Assembly (NCBI GenBank): GCA_036365455.1
Contig: JAWQUS010000010.1
Location: forward strand, 24,166,501-24,230,500
DNA length: 64,000 bases
Source of the DNA: Macrosoma leucophasiata
Lineage: Eukaryota > Arthropoda > Insecta > Lepidoptera > Hedylidae
Direction: 5' to 3'
Numbering within the stretch: position 1 is the first letter of the stretch; the number at the start of each line of letters is the position of its first letter. Positions 21,278-31,821 of the stretch are shown here, piece after piece. The notes beneath the pieces are model-generated. The model was given only the letters and a program-made list of their open reading frames with translations. It did no database searches and was not told where the DNA came from. A program made the translations under genes and the position numbers.

Positions 21278-21335
21278 TGGGATCGAACCCGGCACCTCAG
21301 TTCCGCAGTAACATTCTACTAAGCCAAGACTAATG
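21278..21335 (-). mobile_element. tRNA-like SINE head
   Basis: Minus strand: TTGGCTTAGTAGAATG (A-box-like) and CCGGGTTCGATCCCA (good B box). The body is not recognisable. Confidence 0.45.
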
Positions 21336-21400
21336 AGATAATTATTAAATATTTCAAAATATTGTTTGAATACTGTATTTATTCAAAATAGGCACCTATA

Positions 21401-21668
21401 TGACAAATTAAATGCGCGTTTCCGTGCTTCGGAGGGCACGTTAAGCCGTTGGTCCCGGTTGCTATCGATAGATAGAAGTCGTTAAACCTTGTCGGAGGCC
21501 TTATAGGCGGTTTGAAAACATCCGACATCGGGTTGGCCACTAACCCACCCACCTCCACCAATCCGCATTGGAGCAGCGTGGTGGAGTAAGCTCCAGGCCT
21601 CCCCCCAAAATAAAGGGAGAGACTCGTGCCCAGCAGTGGGATGTATAATGGGTTGCCATTATTTATTA
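21401..21668 (+). mobile_element. SINE-C, 5' truncated
   Basis: GCGTTTCCGTGCTTCGGAGG, GGCACGTTAAGCCGTTGGTC, GCTATCGATAGATAG, then GAGTAAGCTCCAGGCCTCCC and CCCAGCAGTGGGATGTATAA, ending GGGTTGCCATTATTTATT. The tRNA-like head is missing. Confidence 0.85.
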
Positions 21669-22065
21669 AGGGGCACATAAATTACACAGCGAGCAATATT
21701 TTGCTTCTAACGAATATCATTTGGTGTCTTGTTCACAAATTGAAGTAGATACAATGCAGACTAAGTAGATTTCAGCGATTAATAAATAATTAAACTTCGA
21801 GTTGAGTTTAAAACTACTAAATAGAGTTAAGTAATCTGAACTCCACCAAGCCAATGTTCTGCGATGCCAATTATTTTAGAGCATTTTCATATATTCAATA
21901 GAAACAAGCTTCGGAGCAGCACCTTTGCAACCAAATAATTTAAATCTAACTATAGTGTATAAACACGAAGTTGGTCTTAAAAGATATACATTTTTTTTAA
22001 TGTAATAGAAGTAATAAACGGAAAATGCAAAAAAAAAATAAAAAAAATCAATTAAAATTATTTAA
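21669..22065. other. no gene seen
   Basis: AT-rich, A runs near 22,030-22,070. No recognised repeat. Confidence 0.35.
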
Positions 22066-22116
22066 AAAATGTGGTGCCTACGCCCGCGAGCTACGTCACT
22101 GGAGCTCTACCACCGA
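22066..22116 (-). mobile_element. SINE-A 5' end fragment
   Basis: GTGGTGCCTACGCCCGCGAG and CACTGGAGCTCTACCACC in antisense. Confidence 0.65.
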
Positions 22117-22149
22117 AGGCCCACTATGGGCCTAACTACATGTAAACGT

Positions 22150-22430
22150 AACGTAACTTTACGCCTGTAATACCCGAAGGGGTAGGCAGAGGTAAATCCA
22201 TGCATTCAAGCATACTTGCAAACACCCACGATTCGTCGGTTACGTTTTGACCTATGTAACAGGTGGCGAGCCTGTTGACATCTCCGTGCACATTTCCAAA
22301 CTTCAAGGTACTGGGAAATTTTCAGGAAATGAAAAAATCCCAAAAGAACCAGAAATAAAGGACTTTACGCCATTACCTCTGATAACCCCCTATCCGGGCA
22401 TCGAACCCAGGACCTCAGCGTAGTAGTAGT
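22150..22430 (-). mobile_element. SINE-B
   Basis: Antisense 3' end ACGTAACTTTACGCCTGTAA, TACCCGAAGGGGTAGGCAGA at left. The head at right carries GGTTCGATGCCCGG on the minus strand and stops at the CTACTACTACGCTG segment, so the A box is missing. Confidence 0.82.
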
Positions 22431-22617
22431 ATATGTATTTGTAATAACTACTATTTACTAACTGAATTATGAAAACGGTAAAATAACGAGATAACAGTCC
22501 ACGCCACCATCACGTCATTGTAATAGGTATCTCATGATAGTCTTTCAGGAACTTGTGGTTGAAAGCATTGCTTAAAATAACAGCAATACAGTACATTGTC
22601 GGTTTGTAGTGAACGTG

Positions 22618-22912
22618 TTTTTTTTTTATTTATTTATTGGAAGTGGTAAGCAAGCATGCAGTTCACATTGATGTTAAGTGATGACTGCAGCCTATAGACA
22701 CCCAAAGATCACACAAAGACCCACAAAGACCAAGGTCAAAATGCAGATGCGTTACCACTCCTGAGGCCTTAGGTGTTATGCCTCTGTGCTGGAAATTACA
22801 GGGCCGTACATTACCACCTGACCGGAACACGATAGTGCTGAACACTACCATTTAGCGGCAAGTATATTAGGTAATGCGGTGGTGCCTACGCCCGCGAGCT
22901 CCGTCTCTCTAG
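22618..22912 (-). mobile_element. SINE-A, near full length
   Basis: T-rich tail, GTAAGCAAGCATGCAGTTCA, TGCTGGAAATTACAGGGCCG, then TGGTGCCTACGCCCGCGAGC. The last bases degenerate into CTCTAGCTCTAGC-like repeats, and an extra CACAAAGACC unit lies near 22,720. Confidence 0.82.
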
Positions 22913-23744
22913 CTCTAGCTTGCTTTTCTCGTCCTAGCTCCTAGCTCTGGTAAATATTGGCTACATCTCGTTTGCAATTGCTGATAACCTAAAAAACGGC
23001 AAAGTGCGAGTCGCATTTTTTTTTTGAGTAGATTTCCTGTATTATTCCTTTAAATACCATATACTTTTGTAAGTCTTCCTGTAAACTTACTGTTTTGTTT
23101 TTTTTTTAAAAAGGAGACATGAAAGGTTCGTTTTGTGTTTTTTCAAAATTTTAAACTCAGTAGTTTCGAAGATAAGAAGGAGAATAGTCAGTTCGCAACT
23201 AGATCAGTTGCATGTTGCTCCTAACAGAGGAACCACCGCCTTCATTACGTACAAATCATCATCACAAGCAATATATTGTAGGTACTTACTTCATGCTTCA
23301 AAAAAAGGAACATTTCTTTCAAAACAAGATTGACGAAGCCCAATAATATTGGGAAGCAGCACGCCGCGATTCAAATCCATAAAAACCTAATACCGGCAGC
23401 GTCGACAGTAGAATTTTTAGTCAATTTCTCGTTTGACGCAATTGAATTTGATCGCCGGATAAATCAGGTTTCTGGGCACGGAGCGAGGGTGACTTCCGAT
23501 GCTCTTTGAGTGATGAGAGATAGCGAGTTGTCATTCATTCTCTAAAAGTCACATTTTCTGATTTTCTCACTTTTGACCATACCATTTTATTATAAGTACA
23601 CATTTCAGACATCCTGCTAGCTGTCATATTTTGTAATAATTTTATAATTTGGAATATTAGAACAAACGTTTTTGCTGCCGCATTTGTTGTAACAAAAACA
23701 ATGTCGCGATGTGCAATGTGTAGCTAAGATCCAGAGTTGGATTT
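22913..23744. other. no gene; candidate conserved block at 23,340-23,530
   Basis: 22,985-23,030 is a fragment of the GTGCGAGTCGCATTTTT repeat. 23,340-23,530 is GC-richer and unique here (CAGCACGCCGCGATTCAAAT, TCCATAAAAACC, GGGCACGGAGCGAGGGTGAC). A 66-codon frame at 23,133 shows no domain. Confidence 0.3.
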
Positions 23745-23748
23745 TCTA

Positions 23749-23876
23749 GGCATAGGCGCCACCATATTACTTAGTCTATCTGCCTACAAATGGTGATTAA
23801 GTATTATAATGTTTTCTGATAACGTATGGCCCCTGTAATAACTATTGCAGAGAAGTTTCAACTAAGGTCTCAGTTA
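23749..23876 (+). mobile_element. SINE-A 5' half, old
   Basis: GGCATAGGCGCCACCATATT, CTTAGTCTATCTGCC, GATAACGTATGGCCCCTGTA in sense order. Confidence 0.6.
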
Positions 23877-23994
23877 CATATAATTTTTCACACTGCTATC
23901 AAACAAATTATGTCACCTTAGCCTGCCCGGGACCACGAAAGCTGAAAAGCGACCGATACGTCGAATTGATTTCAAAAATAATTTAAGTTTAATG

Positions 23995-26588
23995 AATATA
24001 TGTATCTTCACGCCAGGTCCCTAACGGGGTAGGCAGAGAGTGTAGAGCGCCAGATATCCCGGTTCTGACCAACCTCTCGTGCCGCGTCTATTTTCATCAT
24101 TCTCTTCATACATGCACGCCGATTCCTAAGACTTTTGATCCCACCATCAGACAGAACTCGACCTATTTGGTCATGGTAGGTCAGCCTTGGTCTTCCTGGG
24201 CCTCTGCATCCATCCACATTCGCATTGTATATCTGTTTATTCATTCGCTCATTCGACACTCTTTCTATATGCCCAAACCATCGGAGCATGCCTTTTTTTC
24301 ATTTTTACACCGATACTATCATTCACACAAAACCTCTTTCTTACATCTTCATTACGAACGCGATCGGTGAGTGATACACCACAGATCTTTCGCAATGATC
24401 TCATCTCGACCGCGTTCAACTTACTTTCATGCTCTTGCCCGCATACCCAGCTTTCGCTTCCATATAAAAGCGTTGGAGTAAGTACAGCATTATGCACGGC
24501 TAGGCGTCCGCTGGCTGAGATATTTAGATTCTAGCAGCTTACGCAACGCTCCATTCACGCAATTCCCAGCAAGCACTCTTCTTTCTATGTCAGTGGTGTA
24601 CCTACCATCCTTGCTAAAAGCACATCCAAGATATACAATTTCATCCACCTGTTCTAACACTGCATCATCTACTACTACCCTTGCATTTGTTCTCTGCTCA
24701 TCTCTTTCAAATACTAATACTTTAGTTTTATCCACATTAAATTGTAAGTCTTTTTCCATACAATCCTCTTTCATGACTGTGACTAGTGCTTGTAGCCCAG
24801 ATGGTGTAGAGCTAACAATTATCGCATCATCTGCGTAAAGCAGACAGTTCACCACTAAGTCACCCATACGCACTCCCACATCCATCAACTTCACCCTCTG
24901 GAGGCATTTGTCCAGATATATGATAAACAGCCTAGACGAAAGCACGCAACCCTGTCTGACACCGATGTTAACATCAAATCAGGGTGACATGTTACCATAT
25001 ACCCGCACACATGCTTGACAGCCCACATACGTGGACTGTATTGCACGGAGCAGACTGCCATCAATACCATACTCTGGCAAAATGTTCCATAGCTCCTTTC
25101 GTAATACCCTATCAAACGCCTTCTCCAAATCCACAAAACCGCAGAAAACCCACAGCCAGATGCTTCTCTACGATGCTGCGGAGGGAGAAAACTTGATCCA
25201 CACATCCTCTTCCAGTTCTGAAACCACCCTGTGCATCCCACAACAACCTGTCGGACTTCTCTTTCATTCTTCTTTCTAAGACTTTCCCATACACTTTAGC
25301 TGCCAAACTGATCAAACTGATCGCTCGATAGCTGGTGCAGTCCATACGTGAACCCTTGCTTTTATACAAAGGCACGATGACCGCACACCGCCAATCCTTT
25401 GGGATTCTTCCGGATCTCCAGCAAAGGTTGCACAACACCCAGAAAGAATCCCAAAGGGCAGCACCACTATATTTGATCATACGTTCAAGTCCGTAAGACA
25501 AACCTTGTCTAACTTTTCACGGACTTGACGTTCATACACTATCCTTGCACTAATGTCTTGTAACTTTTCACTCTTTATTCTTTCAAGTCCTCCGAAAGGC
25601 ACACGGACACGCCAATGTCGCCACTTCTTGAACAGACCTCTAAACCGGCTTATTACCAAGTAGTGATCTATATCAAGAGTGGGACCTCTGTAGGCTCTAG
25701 TGTCCATCAGGCTCTTCCGAAGACGACTATCAATCATGATCAAATCAATCATACTTTTTTGTTCATTCCTCCCCCATGTATACGTGTGAATGTCCTTATG
25801 ACGGTATTCTGTGTTAGACACAAGGAGACTTCGTTCCAAGCATAAGTCAAGTATCAGCTTACCAGCATCATTTACTCTTCTATCACCATCAGGTCCATAT
25901 GGACCTAGAACGGCCTCGTATCCTGGCCGCCTGGTCCCGACCCATCCATTCAAATCACCGCACAAAATTACCCTTTCATTAGCTTCGACCATATCGAGAA
26001 CTTCCCTTGTAGATTCCCAAAACTTCTCCAGGTCTTGGGTCGTCGCTGAGCTAACCGGTGCATAAGCTGCTACCAAAACACCCTAGTGACGCCCAATTTA
26101 ATTCGGACCCAGATTAGTCTCGGGTTCACCAAACCATAATCTTTCACTCCAGTGACTAAACGAGAGGACAGAAGGACGCCCACCCCCGCGCTGGCATGAT
26201 CGCTCTGTTGCACACCTACCCACAGAGCCATCGCGCCACCCGGGAGATCATCGACCTCGCAGCCTTTTCGTTTAGTCTCTGTTACACACAAAACATCCAG
26301 GCGTCTCACACTCATTACGTTCGTCAACTTATTCATCTTCTCACAAATTCCACCTTTCACATTCCACTCACTGGCACTCCCCACCCCTCGATCCGCCGTA
26401 TCGGGCCCGGTGTGACAGGTGGCGGTCCCCATCGCCGCTTTGGCCGCTTTTCGTACCGACGGGGACGGGTCGGTACGCGTCGCCTCGGGGGGACGCCCTA
26501 ACCCGCACTGCGGTACGCCTTCGTGCCAGAATTGCAGCCCTAAAGGACTGGCAGGGATCGCGACGTGCACGCTTCTGGCATGACCCCC
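23995..26588 (-). mobile_element. full-length RTE-like LINE
   Basis: Bounded by a perfect 11-bp target-site duplication TAAGTTTAATG (23,984-23,994 and 26,589-26,599). The 5' end (right) reads GGGGGTCATGCCAGAAGCG. The 3' end reads ACCCCGTTAGGGACCTGG and a short ATACATATA tail. It encodes, in order, an apurinic-type endonuclease and a reverse transcriptase, with no RNase H or gag-like ORF1, as in RTE-group LINEs. At least four frame disruptions make it non-autonomous today. 3' fragments lie at 1,400, 9,739, 16,786, 34,487 and 37,177. Confidence 0.9.
24008..26570 (-). pseudogene. endonuclease-reverse transcriptase polyprotein, frame-broken
   Basis: From 26,570 leftwards: SEWNVKGGICEKMNKL and LCVTETKRK (endonuclease start, catalytic Glu region); frameshift near 26,078; ILCGDLNGWVG, TYTWGR, SMIDLIMID and LDIDHYLV (later endonuclease motifs; the usual SDH reads IDH). 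The endonuclease-RT linker is very short, so an internal deletion near 25,500 is likely. RT follows: SYRAISLISLAAKVYGKVLE, GGFRTGRGCVDQVF, frameshift near 25,150, FVDLEKAFDRV (motif A intact), a TGA near 24,976, GVRQGCVLSSRLF (motif B), LLYADDAIIV (motif C), then YGSESWVCG and the tail region ending SAYPVRDLA. Catalytic residues of RT are preserved but the frame is not. Confidence 0.9.
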
Positions 26589-26599
26589 TAAGTTTAATG

Positions 26600-27147
26600 T
26601 ACGTAAAATATATCCGTAAAAATAGTTTTACGAGTATTTCAATAACATCTCATAACTTACACCACCCGTCCAGCCTTTGTCTCCGTCCGCCGCGGCCTCA
26701 GATCAATCGTTTGAGGCTACTTAACGAGTCTTTGTACTGTTCAGTTCGTTTGCGGCCGAAGGCCAATCGCCCAAAATTGACTTCCACTTCTTTACTGTTT
26801 GCAGTTTGACTGATACTTCGAACTTGTTTGAATATCAATTTGTCTGTCGTTGGATAATTTGCATCGAATTTTAAGTTTGTGATATTGTAAGATGTCGTTT
26901 TATTTCGTTTGAATTAATATATTTACATCGTCAATAAAATGGAATAAAATATTTTTATTGTTCACCAGAATTATAGAATTACAGTTGTTCTCAAAATATA
27001 ACAATTTAGGCATAGGCAAGACAATAAGGTGGTTTGATAGCAGAAAGTAATTTCTTCCAGACAACTTATAAAAAAGCAGCAGTAGGGTCATAATTATGTG
27101 TTGTAATGATAAGTTTAAAATACTTGTATTGCATTAAAACATAAAAA
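26600..27147. other. flank of the LINE, no gene seen
   Basis: 26,670-26,780 is GC-rich and unrepeated here (CGTCCGCCGCGGCCTCAGAT, TTTGCGGCCGAAGGCCAATC). The remainder is AT-rich. Confidence 0.35.
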
Positions 27148-27505
27148 AGCGCGTATGGCCCCGCGGCTGGTGTAGATCGTGAGCGATCTGCTCGGTTTAG
27201 CGATTCGGGCGCGGTCAAGTGTGTGATGGGTGACCGCTAGTGGGAAATTAAAAGTTCGCGTTTCCGTGCTTCGGAGGGCACGTTAAGCCGTCGGTCCCGG
27301 TTGCTACCGATAGATAGCAGTCGTTAAACCATGTTGGAGGCCTTATGAGCGGTTTGAAAAACATCCGACAGCGGATTCGCCACTAACCCGTATCTCCACC
27401 AACCCGCATTGGAGCAGTGTGGCGGAGTAAGCTCCAGGCCTCCCACAAAAAAAGGGAGAAATTCGTAGCCCAGCAGTGGGATGTATAATGGGTTGCCATT
27501 ATCAT
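27148..27505 (+). mobile_element. SINE-C, full length
   Basis: tRNA-like head AGCGCGTATGGCCCCGCGGC, TGGTGTAGATCGTGAGCGAT, then GTGATGGGTGACCGCTAGTG, GAGGGCACGTTAAGCCGTCG, GATAGATAGCAGTCG, GGAGTAAGCTCCAGGCCTCC, and the 3' end GCAGTGGGATGTATAATGGG TTGCCATTATC with ATT units. Directly followed by a SINE-B. Confidence 0.88.
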
Positions 27506-27526
27506 TATTATTATACATAAATATAA

Positions 27527-27823
27527 CTGCCTCGGTAACCTAGTGGTAGTAGGCCACTACTACTACGCTGATATCCTGGGTTCGATTCCCGGGTCGTGGG
27601 CTATCAGATATACTGGTGTAAAGTCCTTTATTTCTAGTTCTTGTGGGATTTTTCCATTTTCTGGCAATTTCCCAGTACCTCGAAGTTTGGTGATGTGCCC
27701 GGAGATGTCAACAGACTCGCCACCTGTTACATGGCATAAAACGTAACCGGCGGATCGTGGGTGTTTGCATGTATGCTTGAATGTATGCATTTACTTCTGC
27801 CTAACCCTTCGGATATTACAGGT
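27527..27823 (+). mobile_element. SINE-B, near full length
   Basis: Head ACTGCCTCGGTAACCTAGTG with B box GGGTTCGATTCCCGGG. Body GGCAATTTCCCAGTACCTCG. End CTAACCCTTCGGATATTACA. Lies 20 bases from the SINE-C tail. Confidence 0.87.
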
Positions 27824-28130
27824 TGTGTGCATATACGCATATACAAATCAGTATTTACGAATAAGAAACAAGCTTATTTGAAAAATATTACAAAGACATA
27901 TTTCATAACTGCATTTTCATTACAGTATTCAATTCATATTATGTGAATATGAAAGCCATGTTGTAAAACCGTATTGATAATAGTTATGTAAACCACACTC
28001 GTTAAATAAATATTTCAGGCAAATATAATGGTTGTAGCATACGATTTAATGTTAAAGGTCAATTGTATTGATAATGAGCTGTGACAAATTTGAGGTCACA
28101 GCTCATTGGAGACACTTACACGCCCAATAC

Positions 28131-28500
28131 GCACCGCGTTCACTTGTGCTGTTGGTATTTTTTGTATGAATTTGTATAGCTCACAATATCAACTCCATAC
28201 TTACCGTCTCCAGACGATTGATTCCAACCAGTAAGAATATAAAGATAAAACACGCTTACACTGACAGCCTCATAGTAGGTACAAAATAAAACACGCTTAC
28301 ACTCACAGCCCCACAGTAGGTACAAACCTGTATCGTAGGTGCCGTTGTACACATACAACTCATACACAAACACCCTGACCCGAAACAAATATCTGTAGGC
28401 TATACAAATATTTGTCCCGGTGCGGCGATCGAACCCGCGACCCTTCGAATCAAACGGTCATCTCACACCGCTGGACTAACCGGATCGTCAACACTGAAAC
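28131..28500 (-). mobile_element. SINE-E, long copy
   Basis: Head at right on the minus strand: GGTTAGTCCAGCGGTGTGAG (A box) and GCGGGTTCGATCGCCGC (B box), then CCGGGACAAATATTTGTA. The body contains a 41-bp unit present twice (28,246-28,286 and 28,287-28,327, GCGTGTTTTA...). Confidence 0.75.
28246..28327 (-). repeat. two 41-bp tandem units within SINE-E
   Basis: TAAAACACGCTTACACTGAC and TAAAACACGCTTACACTCAC start the two units, which differ at only a few positions. Recent duplication inside the SINE body. Confidence 0.85.
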
Positions 28501-28968
28501 ATGTCATAGTGGTACTCGTTGGTACCAATCGCAGAAAAAAAATTTTTGTTCCCAACGAGCAGTACTGTGTCTCGCCAGAGACAATTTTCAATGTTTCAAA
28601 ATAATTTTTATTTGTTTAGTTATAAATAAATCAATTCAACCGAATCCGTAAATAAGGTTATTTGAAAGATAAAGTAAACAACATACAGAAATCATTCATT
28701 TGAGATACATAAAAATAAGTAGAGAAAAATATTATTGTGAGACATCAGAAAGATAATTATCTCCTCAACGGCAACAGTCGATTAATCTTCTAGAGCAAAG
28801 ACCTTGGGATGAACTCTGAGAATTTCTGAAATATATCTTTTACTATGAAGATGTTTTTCGTAAATTACATTTTGATTTCGTTCATAAGTCATAATTCAAA
28901 TTATGGTTGGATTATCAAACTTGCTTCAGTCGGGTTATTTCGATCCTTTTGCAAACGTGTGAACGACA
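28501..28968. other. no gene seen
   Basis: AT-rich DNA, no recognised repeats. Confidence 0.35.
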
Positions 28969-29365
28969 TTTTTTATGTAAAGAAAGTGGCAAATAAGCAT
29001 GCAGTTCACATTGATGTTAAGTGATGACTGCAGCCTATAGACACCCACACAAAGACCAAGGTCAAAATGCAGATGCGTTACCACTCCTGAGGGCTAAGGT
29101 GTTATGCCTCTGTGCCGGAATTTACTACCTACTAAAAACCCGTGGGTGCTCCGACAGGGGTGGTCCGCCCTCAGGGGCGGGGTCGCGGGATCGCTTTAGC
29201 ATACATCCGCAACCCCGCCATTGGTCACTAATTAATAGATATGACAGACTTTGCAGTTTATACAATGACTTTAAGATGTCGCTGCTTAATAATTGACATA
29301 TCTCTAATGTGTGAAAATTTTAAAGCCCACGAGCTCCGTCCCTGGAGCTCTACCACCAGTAAAAG
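28969..29365 (-). mobile_element. SINE-A split by about 200 bases
   Basis: 28,969-29,120 is the tail half (AAGCATGCAGTTCACATTGA, GTTATGCCTCTGTGCCGG). 29,328-29,365 is the extreme 5' end (CCACGAGCTCCGTCCCTGGA, CTCTACCACCAGTA). The 29,125-29,327 segment between them is foreign: GC-rich at first (GGGTGGTCCGCCCTCAGGGG), then AT-rich. It replaces, rather than just interrupts, the SINE middle. Confidence 0.7.
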
Positions 29366-29815
29366 TATTATTCCATATTACCGTGTTATATAATTGTTAT
29401 TCTGTTGCTGACTACATCCTATATCTATATATTAACGTAATAATCAATTCCTTAAAACAATATACAATTTCACCATAAACATATTTTCACGTAATTTCAG
29501 CAACAAAGGATGCTTTTATGACATGTTTAGAGTCGTATAAACTGTCTACTACAGTTTCCATGATCATATCTTAACAACATGTGCTACAAACGACGGTTGA
29601 TTGCAATGATAGTTATAGTAATTGAATGGCATAAATTAATTCAATAGCATTGTCTTAGTTAGGGTTGATATCGTATTCAATTTAGTGGTATGATATTTTC
29701 ATAATATTGTTACTGTACCAGGATCGCTCAGTGGTTGAAAATAAATTCATCAACCACAATATCAAAAATTAAAATCTTTATTGTTGACCGATGATACTTG
29801 CCGTCTCACGTCAAT
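29366..29815. other. no gene seen
   Basis: AT-rich, unassigned. Confidence 0.35.
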
Positions 29816-30060
29816 CCAAAGCTATGTCCATATCGTAAAACTGCCCATATCATGAAATGATTGAACATTTCATGAAACGGTTGCATTTCAAGAAATGTTC
29901 ACTGTCATAGGCTATATCATGATATGCCTTGGCCAGGCCAGAGCATTGAGAAGAGATCTCTGGGCAAAAGCAACGTTGGGAAAGCCCAACGTTGCCTAAA
30001 ATAGTGTTGTGCGTGACAATCGCCATGATTGGCATGCGGATCAGTGATCGCACAATTTTA
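29816..30060. repeat. dyad-rich unidentified element
   Basis: Unusually dense in short palindromes: CATTTCATGAAA, ATATCATGATAT, AGAGATCTCT, GGCCAGGCC, and the hairpin GCAACGTTGGG-AAAG-CCCAACGTTGC (29,971-29,996). This suggests a MITE-like or foldback element. Its borders and family are unknown. Confidence 0.45.
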
Positions 30061-30434
30061 TCACGAGCTAGCCTATCTTGCGCTATAGAATAAATACAAT
30101 AGCAGCAGCAATGACGGCCATTATTCGGTTAACTGAACGCACTAACGGAAGACTTCTCCTCTACTAGAAGGCGATGGAGTCATGTGGACGCTTGAAGCTT
30201 AACTATCTTCTTTTTTTTATTTAATTATTATTGAAACGCAGTTCCATAAAATTCTAACACCAGTTTATTCTATTCCAGATGTTAATACAGAACAATGAAA
30301 AGAAAGCCGCCAGTGGAGTGTAATTGAGGAAGCATGCGCCTGTGACACCACCATGACCTGGCGACGAGGTCCCTGCAGAAGCTTCGCGATAAGCATCATA
30401 CAGATCATCACCATTATATGTCAAGGTAAGGTAA

Positions 30435-30744
30435 ACTGCCTCAGTAGCGTAGTGGTAGCAGGCCACTACTATTACGCTGGAGATCTTGGGTTCGATTCCC
30501 GGGTCGGGGGATATTAGAGATAACGGTTCAAAATCCTTTATCTCTACTTCTATTGGAATTTTTCCATTTTCCGGAAGTTTCCCAGTACCCCGGAGTTTGG
30601 TAATGTGCCCGGAGATGGCTACAGGTTCGCCACCTGATACATGGGCCAAAACGTAACCGGCGAATCGTGGGTGTTTGTATGTATGATTGAATGCATGCAT
30701 TTACCTTTGCCTACCCCTTCGGGGATTACAGGCGTGAAGTTACG
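30435..30744 (+). mobile_element. SINE-B, near full length
   Basis: ACTGCCTCAGTAGCGTAGTG, GGGTTCGATTCCCGGGTCG, GGAAGTTTCCCAGTACCCCG, ACCCCTTCGGGGATTACAGG, CGTGAAGTTACG. The cleanest member in the window. Confidence 0.9.
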
Positions 30745-30835
30745 TTCTCATAGTCGTCCAACGGAAAACGTCCGTTACTGGACAGAGCCTTCTCCAAAGA
30801 CACCCATAACAGTGTTGTACGTCATTAGTAGATTT

Positions 30836-31116
30836 CACTGGTTGTAGAGCTCCAGTGACGGAGATCGCGGGCGTAGGCACCACCGCATTACCTAATATAT
30901 TTGCCGCTAAATGGTAGAGTTCAGCACTATCGTGTTCCGTTCAGGAAATGTACGACCCTGTAATTTCCGGCACAGAGGCATAACAACTAATGCCTCAGGA
31001 GTGGCAACGCATCTGTATTTTGACCTTGGTCTTTGTGTGGGTGTCTATAGGCTGCAATCATCACTTAACATCAATGTGAACTGCATGCTTGTTTGATACT
31101 TCCATAGCATAAAAAA
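30836..31116 (+). mobile_element. SINE-A, full length
   Basis: CACTGGTTGTAGAGCTCCAG to CCATAGCATAAAAAA. Family landmarks in order. Confidence 0.88.
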
Positions 31117-31161
31117 GCAGCCTTTATCCACCGATTGCCCGCGACGTCATCAGGGGACGGA

Positions 31162-31345
31162 CCGCCTAACTGAAATGCTTTCGTTTGGCACGTTTCCTGG
31201 TACGTTTCATACCGTCTATTAAAAAGAAATTGCTCTTAATAATATAACTGCGGACGAAAACACTTCCAAGAATAAGTTAGGCGGTACGTTACTGATAAAA
31301 TGTTGTCATAATCGAAAACTAAACGAAACCATTTGAGTTAGGTGG
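31162..31345. repeat. imperfect 25-bp inverted repeat unit
   Basis: CCGCCTAACTGAAATGCTTT (31,162 on) and its complement ending CATTTGAGTTAGGTGG at 31,345 match at 22 of 25 positions. A third related piece AAGTTAGGCGGTACG lies between them (near 31,275). Possibly a degraded TIR element. Confidence 0.5.
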
Positions 31346-31642
31346 CTCCCAGTTCGTCGATTAACCTCGTTTCGTATGTCGGTACGCGGTGGCCACTTTG
31401 TATTAGAAATGTTAATACTGATTGCATTAATACAAAAAACAACACAATTTTCAATAAGCCACACCTCATAATTAGGCATGGAAAATCTTCGTTTAATAAC
31501 ATTTAATCATTATGTAACTAAATTTAATTTTAAGACCTTAAAATGTACCATGTAACAAGCAAAAATAAATAGATATGGAAAATGAAAATTCAAAAAAATG
31601 TTATACATATTAACGTTTCCGTAGGTTTTCGCGAGCTTCATA

Positions 31643-31821
31643 CATTGTAGAAATTAAACTTGCGGATTTTCTCGCGTATACAACACTTACAAACTTCTTA
31701 CACCCGACGTTTCGGTCGCTTTCCAGCTACCGTGGTCACGGTACCCGACCGAAACGTCGGGTGTAAGAAGTTTGGGAGTGTTGTATACGCGAAAAAATCC
31801 GCAAGTTTAATTTCTACAATG
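31643..31821. repeat. long foldback, 76-bp arms
   Basis: Arms 31,643-31,718 and 31,746-31,821 are complementary at 73 of 76 positions around a 27-base centre. The arms contain ACACCCGACGTTTCGGTCG and GCGTATACAACACT. A transcript crossing it would form one long, almost perfect hairpin. A related scrap (GAGCCGAAACGTCAG) is at 53,775. Confidence 0.93.

Noticed and set aside
22663..22851. recurrent MVVFSTIVFRSG-type peptides (also near 10,437, 30,911 and 63,668)
   Set aside because: They recur only because the SINE-A family repeats the same bases; the frame breaks differently in each copy.
25477..26065. plus-strand frames across the LINE at 25.6-26.1 kb
   Set aside because: Shadows of the minus-strand endonuclease frame.
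28246..28327. CRISPR-like repeat
   Set aside because: Only two adjacent 41-bp units without spacers, inside a eukaryotic SINE.
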